NCBI GenBank assembly: GCA_024275015.1
Contig: JAJRZW010000053.1
Coordinates: forward strand, 1 to 38,423
DNA: 38,423 bases
Reading direction: 5' to 3'
Source of the DNA: Deltaproteobacteria bacterium
GTDB taxonomy: Bacteria > Desulfobacterota > Desulfobulbia > Desulfobulbales > JAJRZW01
The position numbers and the translations under genes are program-made. The notes below the pieces were generated by a model. That model made no database searches, had not been told where the DNA came from, and saw only the letters and a program-made list of their open reading frames with translations. Positions 32,844 through 38,423 of this stretch are shown in pieces (the stretch's first letter is position 1; the number at the start of each line of letters is the position of its first letter).

Positions 32844-35402
32844 TCAAGGCCATGGTCCCACCCTGACCTTGATTTCCCGACGCGGTTTTACCAGTGCCCG
32901 GCCGATCCCCGGCTCCCGCAGGGCGTCAAAAATGAGAGGAGTAGAGCTCCACCAGTTTTCCTCCGCGGCAACGTCTTCGGTGTTAAAATCGCCCAGACGG
33001 ATATCATAGCGTTTAGTTCCGAGAAAATTATTGTCCCGAATTGTCATTCCATGCCCTCCCTGACGAACAAAAATCGCGATCTCGTTGCGGAGGAATTCAT
33101 TACCGCGGATCTTCGCCTCCGGCATAAACCCCCTGATACCGATGCGGTTATCGCGAAAAAGGTTGCCGTTAATATCCATGGGACCACTACGAAAGCGGAT
33201 ACCGCCGTCGTTATGGACAAACCGGCAGCCGCGGACGGTAATCGGGACAAAATGACAGTGCAGCCCCCAGGTGCCATACTCAAAGTCACAATTTTCAATC
33301 CTGCTGCCCATGCTCCTCTCAATGCCGACCTCGTCCCAGGACATGGCCTTCTTATCTCCGGCCGAGGTAAAAGTAATCCGCTTCCCGGGGAGCCCCGCGG
33401 CGGTGATGTCACCGTAAACCTTGAGCCCCGCCCCGGCGGCAAAGCCGACCGTAGTCCCCGGAACGAGTTCCAGGGCCGCTCCCTTCACCACGGTCAGCGG
33501 CCCCACTCCGGCGGCAATATTTATCCTCCCGGCCCAGATGACCTTTGCCAGAATATCACCAAGGGGCCAGGTAATGACGACAGGGGTATCAAGGGGCGAT
33601 GAGGTATCAACCATGCCGACACCGCCCCGGTCGTGACCGTCATATATCTCCTGGTCGAGATCACCGCCGCCCCACCAGTTGCCCCGCGCGTCCACCGCCA
33701 CCGGGCCATCGACCCCGACCTGATATCTGCGGTTAAGGACGATGTTATTGCCGGTTATAATGCCGCTGAAACGGTCAAGTCGCAATCCCCGCGCACCATT
33801 GGCGTTAATCAGGTTACCACTGATCATTGCCCGGGAATCGACCATCCGCAGGCCGTCAATCCCGTTCGCGCTGATAAAATTGCCGATGATTTCGATATTA
33901 TCAACCCTGCGGCAGCTGATTCCGGCCTCAAGGTTGCCGGTGATGACATTGGCCCTGAAACGGGCGGAATAACAATTGACAATGGTCATTCCGAAACGAT
34001 TGGCGCTGATTCGATTATTACTGATCAGGGAAGTTCCCTCCCTGATCCGCAGACCGTTTAAAAGGTTATTGGCGAAGACATTTCCCCCGGCCTTGAGGTT
34101 AAGACGAAAAAAATTGGCGCCGTTGACGTTGTCCAGAATCCGGTTGGCGATGAATTCCACCTCGGAATCCCGGGCCTGAACCGCGCTCGAGTTATGAAAA
34201 AAAACAACATGGTCAATACGCGCCAGAGAATCCTGTAACTGGATCCCGCGAAAATTATCGACAAAACGGCAGTGGCTAACGCCGACATTGGCGTGACGCA
34301 GTTGAAGACCGCGACAGGCGTTTTCAATCCGGCAGTATTCAATCAAGTTGCGGCCCCGGTCGCTGCCGAGGATATTGACCGCGTCCCAATCACCGGGTTT
34401 TTTCTCTTTTTCTCCTGACCTGAAAACAATATTTTTCTTCGGAGTACCCTTGGCGATAAGCGTCCCCAATACCTGGATGCCGGCCTCGCCTAGGCCATCG
34501 TTATTACGATCAATACGGGAAAACTCAACCACGGTACCGGGAAGGATAATCAGTCGGGAGTCAGCGGCGACCCGAAGCAGACCCGCGACCCGTACGACCC
34601 CCTGCCAGACGGTGTCGCCGGTAAGCACCTCATTTTTATATGAGATCCGCCGGACTCCCCGGGCGAGAGGGGGAATAACGGGGGCGGCAACATCGGCAAC
34701 GATCCCGGGAAGGTCGACGGCTGACTCGTCGGCCCTGCGGTTATCGCGCACCTGACTTGTCGCGGTATCGATCACAGCCCCGGAAAAACGCATTATGCCG
34801 TAATCGTTACCACTGACAAGACAACGTTCAAGCCGGGCCTCGGCTCCCCGGCCGAATCCCGCCACACCGTAACGCCCGGAAGTAAAGGATGAATCCACGG
34901 CCACAAGGCGGCCGCTTAAAATCATAACCGCGGTGCTGGCGTTGCCGACAACGGTGTGCCGCAGGGAGACGGAGGCGGAGGCGTCGATAATGATTCCGCC
35001 CCACTCACCTCCCGGGCCGACGGAATGAAAAACGACCGGGTCTGATTCGCTTCCCATCGCCCGCAGCCGCCCCCGGACTATAATCTCGTTCATCGGAGAG
35101 ATGAATTCCGGGGCGACCCTGTTGCTCGCCGAAGGCAGGATAACAACCTCGGTCCCCGGCCGCAGGGTGAGGACGGCGCCGGGAGCAACAAGAAGGTCGT
35201 CGGCAAGATCAACCCGTCCCTGCCATATCGTGTCTTTACTGATCACCATGGCCGGAACGGGGGTGGGGAGGAAAACGAGGAACAGAGCGATCAGGGAAAG
35301 TATCCGGTATGATCGTGAGGTGGGAAATAATCTGTCGCGCTCAGGCCGAAGCAGGGAAGGGCAGGGAAGATAATATATAAAATTTCTTTTTCTGTTCCGC
35401 AT
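32844..35402 (-). CDS. Large secreted multi-module parallel beta-helix protein
   Basis: 852 residues from ATG 35402. A signal sequence lies at about residues 34-51 (ILSLIALFLVFLPTPVPA) after a basic start. It has three modules, each opening with a similar signature: KDTIWQGRVDLADDLL (about 56), TGDTVWQGVVRVAGLL (about 262) and LAKVIWAGRINIAAGV (about 619). Each is followed by a PGTxVxF-type turn, a GTLIAKGTP-type strand and PbH1 coils such as ISNNRISANRFGMTIV and ISGNLINANGARGLRL. The middle helix is longest and is capped by NWWGGGDLDQEIYD. The last module ends with AEENWWSSTPLIFDAL. A GTG at 35489 could extend it, but that adds non-signal-like sequence. Export is clear. The ligand or partner is not. 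Confidence 0.87.
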   Translation of the reverse strand: MRNRKRNFIYYLPCPSLLRPERDRLFPTSRSYRILSLIALFLVFLPTPVPAMVISKDTIWQGRVDLADDLLVAPGAVLTLRPGTEVVILPSASNRVAPEFISPMNEIIVRGRLRAMGSESDPVVFHSVGPGGEWGGIIIDASASVSLRHTVVGNASTAVMILSGRLVAVDSSFTSGRYGVAGFGRGAEARLERCLVSGNDYGIMRFSGAVIDTATSQVRDNRRADESAVDLPGIVADVAAPVIPPLARGVRRISYKNEVLTGDTVWQGVVRVAGLLRVAADSRLIILPGTVVEFSRIDRNNDGLGEAGIQVLGTLIAKGTPKKNIVFRSGEKEKKPGDWDAVNILGSDRGRNLIEYCRIENACRGLQLRHANVGVSHCRFVDNFRGIQLQDSLARIDHVVFFHNSSAVQARDSEVEFIANRILDNVNGANFFRLNLKAGGNVFANNLLNGLRIREGTSLISNNRISANRFGMTIVNCYSARFRANVITGNLEAGISCRRVDNIEIIGNFISANGIDGLRMVDSRAMISGNLINANGARGLRLDRFSGIITGNNIVLNRRYQVGVDGPVAVDARGNWWGGGDLDQEIYDGHDRGGVGMVDTSSPLDTPVVITWPLGDILAKVIWAGRINIAAGVGPLTVVKGAALELVPGTTVGFAAGAGLKVYGDITAAGLPGKRITFTSAGDKKAMSWDEVGIERSMGSRIENCDFEYGTWGLHCHFVPITVRGCRFVHNDGGIRFRSGPMDINGNLFRDNRIGIRGFMPEAKIRGNEFLRNEIAIFVRQGGHGMTIRDNNFLGTKRYDIRLGDFNTEDVAAEENWWSSTPLIFDALREPGIGRALVKPRREIKVRVGPWP

Positions 35403-35563
35403 TGATTCTAAGCCGTGGCCCCCGACCTGGTCAGGGTTTGTTCCGCAATCCCCCCGGAGTAAAAAATCGGGTGGAAACAACATCAGCACTGGCGATCAAT
35501 TAACCACACCCAATGCAAAAACAATCGCACTCTGTTAAGGGGGTCAGGGACCGCCCCTACACA

Positions 35564-36490
35564 TCAGCGTCTGATTCCTCTCGGTTGCAACGGCAGACTT
35601 GACGGCAGGCTGCCCTTGTCGATCCGATTGGCCTTGACATCGGCCTCAACCTGACGGCGGCGTTCCTCGGGTTTGGGAATCTTGAACATGACGATATCAA
35701 CATTGTCAAACCTGTCGCCGGGACGACCGACAATGAAGGCCGGAGGCTCGTCATTTTTGCCACCGATCCCCACCGCCTTTGTCTGCCCGAGTACTCCCAT
35801 GGGACTGCCGGGATCAGGCCGTCCGGCCATGGTAAGCGATTTCCGGGCGATGAAATAATATTTTCCCGGCGGTAATTTCAACTTATAGGAGCCTTTAACC
35901 GCCGGATCGGAAATAAACTGCGGCCTGGGATCATCGTAATTTTTCTTCGCCATCACCAGGGCACCGTCAATCCCGACTCCTTTATCATCAAGGACCCTGC
36001 CGACGACGACAAAGAAACGGGATAGTTCCCTGAAGCCCCCAGGGGCCTTTACCGTCACCCGGCCGACATCAACGGACTCACCCTTGCGAATATGGAAAAT
36101 CCGGTATTTCCCATCCGGGGTAAAGGCCGAAAGCCGTTTTTCCCCCTTTTTCGGCGGCCCCGGCCGCTGTCCCAGTCTGCGCGGGATAACGCCGAGATAA
36201 TAGTTTCCAGGGGCCACCGGGGCGCTGAACTTGCCGTCGTCACGCAGAAAGGCGATCATCTCCGGCGAACGGCGGGTGGAACCATAATCATGGGGTTCGT
36301 ATTTATCACTTTTGAACAGGGCGACAAAACCGGGGGAAATAATCCTGTTGGAATCGTCGACAACCGTCCCGGAAATCCTGCCGATCTCTTTGTCCGCTGC
36401 AGTGTCATCAGTAACCCGGGGCTGGGCGAATACCACCCGGACCGAAAAAAACAAACATAATGACACAAAGAACAACACTGACTTTTTCAT
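35564..36490 (-). CDS. Secreted protein with two carboxypeptidase-regulatory-like domains
   Basis: 308 residues. A Sec signal peptide (about 1-22, ending FAQ) is followed by two beta-sandwich segments of the carboxypeptidase-regulatory type: GRISGTVVDDSNRIISPGFVAL...FSAPVAPGNYYLGVIP (about 37-108) and VVVGRVLDDKGVGIDGALVMAK...SYKLKLPPGKYYFIARKS (about 160-222). The C-terminal tail is Arg/Pro-rich (PEERRRQVEADVKANRIDKG). Such domains are structural or ligand-binding in exported proteins. The ATG has AGGAGAG about 8 nt upstream. It lies upstream of the large beta-helix gene on the same strand, about 160 nt apart. Function is unknown; a shared surface assembly is possible. Confidence 0.8.
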   Translation of the reverse strand: MKKSVLFFVSLCLFFSVRVVFAQPRVTDDTAADKEIGRISGTVVDDSNRIISPGFVALFKSDKYEPHDYGSTRRSPEMIAFLRDDGKFSAPVAPGNYYLGVIPRRLGQRPGPPKKGEKRLSAFTPDGKYRIFHIRKGESVDVGRVTVKAPGGFRELSRFFVVVGRVLDDKGVGIDGALVMAKKNYDDPRPQFISDPAVKGSYKLKLPPGKYYFIARKSLTMAGRPDPGSPMGVLGQTKAVGIGGKNDEPPAFIVGRPGDRFDNVDIVMFKIPKPEERRRQVEADVKANRIDKGSLPSSLPLQPRGIRR

Positions 36491-36729
36491 AAAGTGATCT
36501 CTCCTGTCATGAATTAAGCCCGTTAAAAACGGCCGGAACGGGACAGGCGCGACAAAATTTGACCCGACCGCAGTTAAAGATTTGAAATTAATATACCTTC
36601 AAGGTAATTATTAACAATAATCTTTACAAGATACAGGAACTTCCGTTTCCCAACAAGGAGGTAATCGCGGCCGGAACCCATCGTTTTCACGCACGATCAT
36701 ACCGCTCCCCTGTTCCTTTATTCACTGCC

Positions 36730-37656
36730 ATGAGACCATTGATGTTAAAGAAAAAAAACCGTCTGATTATCCTGATTCTGGTGTCCATTGCCACGCTTTT
36801 CACCTCTTCCTGCGGTGACAACAGTAAAACAGAACGACTGCCGCTCTACAAGGTCGGCTACATGATCTGCAACTCCACCGCCGAGACCATGCATCGTTTT
36901 GAACCGCTTACCGCCTGGCTCGCGCAGCGGCTCAAGGTAAGATTAAAGGCCGTCCCCATTGACACGGTAAGATTTTCCGACAAGATAAATGGACTCCATT
37001 TCACCCACACCAACTCCCTGCTCTATATCATGTTCCACCGCTATTACGGCCTTGACATCCTTGCGGTGGAAAAACGGGGCGAACTCGGAGACCGGTCCCG
37101 GGGAATTGTGGCGGTGCTGAAAAAAAGCGGAATAAAAAACCTCGCCGGACTCAGGGGAAAAAGAATGGTCTTCGGCCCCATGCTTGCCCCGACCGGATAC
37201 ATGAGTCAGATTTACGCCATGAAGGAACAGGGGTTCGACCCGGACGAGCAACTCGCCTTTTCCACCATTCCCACCGGCACGTTCAAGCATGAAAAGGTGA
37301 TCTACGGGGTATATTTCGGCAAATTCGACGCCGGCGCATTCCCTTGGTATGACTTCGAACTCATGGAAAAGCAGGGCAAGATAAACCGTGACGACTTCAG
37401 AATAATCGCCCGGGGGCCCCTGGTCCCATACTGCAATTTCGCGGTTACCCAGAAGGTCCCGGCAGGCCTTGCGGAAAAATTCCGCGCCGCCCTGCTCTCG
37501 CTCCGCCCCGAGGACACGATCGAGTTCAAGGGAGAGAGGCTCAGAGTTCTGGAACAGGCCGGGCTTGACGGCTTCTCCCGGGCCGTTGATTCAGATTTCG
37601 ATATTCTGCGGAAAATGGCCAGGGCGACCAATATGCCGCCATACCAGGATTATTGA
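36730..37656 (+). CDS. PhnD-like phosphate/phosphonate-type substrate-binding lipoprotein
   Basis: 308 residues. A signal peptide ends in the lipobox FTSSC (Cys28). The mature part has the PhnD/PBP type fold: YKVGYMICNSTAETMHRFEPLTAWLAQRLKV at the N-terminus, NGLHFTHTNSLLYIMFH, LAGLRGKRMVFGPMLAPTGYMSQIYAMKEQGFDP, and FGKFDAGAFPWYDFELM. No permease or ATPase gene follows, and it is a lone plus-strand gene between minus-strand beta-helix genes. This suggests a binding or sensing role instead of ordinary ABC import. The ligand pocket cannot be read. The start could also be the ATG 12 nt further in. A strong AAGGAGG at about 36655 has no suitable start near it. Confidence 0.83.
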   Translation: MRPLMLKKKNRLIILILVSIATLFTSSCGDNSKTERLPLYKVGYMICNSTAETMHRFEPLTAWLAQRLKVRLKAVPIDTVRFSDKINGLHFTHTNSLLYIMFHRYYGLDILAVEKRGELGDRSRGIVAVLKKSGIKNLAGLRGKRMVFGPMLAPTGYMSQIYAMKEQGFDPDEQLAFSTIPTGTFKHEKVIYGVYFGKFDAGAFPWYDFELMEKQGKINRDDFRIIARGPLVPYCNFAVTQKVPAGLAEKFRAALLSLRPEDTIEFKGERLRVLEQAGLDGFSRAVDSDFDILRKMARATNMPPYQDY

Positions 37657-37668
37657 GACGTCCGTTTT

Positions 37669-38423
37669 TTACCGGTTCGGTCCGTAGAGAGCAAGGGCGC
37701 TCGAGGCCAGAAACGGGCGGTAGATTATCCTGCCGATGCCAGGCTGTTGCCCGGCGTCATATATTGCCGCCGCCGGATCTCCCCCCCCCCCAGTAATTGC
37801 CGCGGAAATCGGCGTCAGAACCAGGATTAAAATCTCCCATGGCCGCGTCATGGCGATGGTTCCCGTATATATCGTTGCCGTTTATTCTCATCCCCAACCC
37901 CTTTTCCGCCCGAATCATAACCCCGGTATCATTGCCGCGAATAAGACAAGTGCGCACCGTCCCTTGACCATAATTGGGAATGATCGCCACTGAGTTGTCA
38001 ACAAACCGGCTGCCGATTATCGTTACCGGACCACCCTTGAACATCATTCCGGTCTTGTTGGCGACAAAACTCGAGGCCCGGATCATGATCCTGGAATCAT
38101 GGGCATGGATGGCGGTACGGGCGTTGCGGAAATCACAAAAGGCGAAGTCGCCCCTTCCCTTTTCAATCATGATCTGATGCCAGTACTCACCGGTTGCCGC
38201 CTCACGACCGGTAAAGGTTATCCGCCGTTCCGGTTTACCGATGGCGATTATTCCGCCGTTACTCCATATCCCGCGGCCACGGGCAAACCTGACCGTGGTT
38301 CCGGGACTGATCTTCAGGGAAGTACCGGCGGCCTGGTCAACCCGGGCCGGGATAAGAATATCGCCGATCCAGGTGGTGTCGCTCAGCACCCTGGTCACCG
38401 GCCAGGTGAAACGCATCGGCGCC
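37669..38423 (-). pseudogene. Parallel beta-helix protein, C-terminal part, frame broken at a G11 tract (runs off window)
   Basis: The frame enters from the right edge and reads MRFTWPVTRVLSDTTWIGDI, the same module opening as in the 852-residue protein (VITWPLGDILAKVIWAGRI). It then has SPGTTVRFARGRG and PbH1 coils (IMIRASSFVANKTGMMFK, ITIIGSRFVDNSVAII, MRINGNDIYGNHRHDAA) up to ADFRGNYWGGG. There the coding strand has eleven G (plus-strand C at 37781-37791) and the frame goes to RSGGGNI and a stop at 37757. With ten G it would read GNYWGGGDPAAAIYDAGQQP and on to RIIYRPFLASSALALYGPNR, stopping at 37669, the expected capping sequence. The gene is therefore off at the last ~35 residues by one base. 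Slippage or a sequencing error is equally possible. Confidence 0.8.
37781..37791 (-). repeat. Homopolymeric G11 tract inside a beta-helix gene
   Basis: Eleven consecutive C on the plus strand, G on the coding strand, at the codons for W-G-G-G. Ten would keep the frame. Mononucleotide tracts of this length are typical slippage sites. The equivalent NWWGGGD of the neighbouring beta-helix gene is encoded without a long G run. Confidence 0.85.

Noticed and set aside
32590-32853. 87-codon minus-strand frame between TPR and beta-helix genes
   Set aside because: No ribosome-binding site, no signal peptide or recognisable domain, and it overlaps the end of the beta-helix gene.

Overview
The window reads like chromosome of a Gram-negative, anaerobic-type bacterium, most likely Desulfobacterota (former Deltaproteobacteria). 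It carries a tol envelope operon, outer-membrane beta-barrel and lipoprotein genes, ThyX, formate-tetrahydrofolate ligase, NifU/NifS, a proposed homoserine kinase of the phosphoglycerate-mutase type beside hom, and a YedE-type selenium-metabolism membrane protein. This placement is inferred from gene content, not from a phylogenetic marker.

Layout. 1-2.2 kb (minus): the start of ftsY, preceded by an ispH-UbiA fusion gene with an apparent one-base frameshift. 2.2-3.6 kb: a decayed mobile-element scar (nonsense-mutated integrase N-terminus, a 28-bp perfect palindrome, a 23-bp direct repeat at both sides) next to an initiator tRNA-fMet gene and its terminator. 3.8-6.9 kb (minus): YbgC-like thioesterase, then hom plus the proposed homoserine kinase. 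7.2-11.9 kb (plus): tolQ-tolR-tolA-tolB-cpoB with no pal gene. 12.0-22.97 kb (minus): a PilB/GspE ATPase with a C-terminal cyclic-nucleotide domain, fhs, thyX, nifU-nifS, and a zinc-ribbon membrane protein gene overlapping uvrC. 23.6-27.9 kb (plus): a RegB/RegA-type redox two-component pair, a NosL-domain protein fused to a Met-rich outer-membrane barrel, and a PilZ protein. 28.0-38.4 kb: an accessory envelope region with an MFS transporter, a YedE-like protein, three parallel beta-helix proteins sharing one module (one interrupted at a G11 tract), a membrane-anchored TPR protein, a secreted carboxypeptidase-regulatory-like protein and a PhnD-like lipoprotein.

Most gaps are filled by three families of dispersed, hairpin-rich repeats: family A (about 90-155 bp, nine full or partial copies), family B (about 77 bp with near-perfect inverted ends) and family C (about 70-108 bp REP-like, four copies). 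No transposase is present in the window. Many apparent ORFs in the gaps are only translations of these repeats.

The most interesting items are the NosL-barrel fusion, the PilB with candidate c-di-GMP (N-terminal) and cNMP (C-terminal) sensors, the ispH-UbiA fusion, the beta-helix cluster with its homopolymer tract, and the pal-less tol operon with a lipoprotein CpoB.
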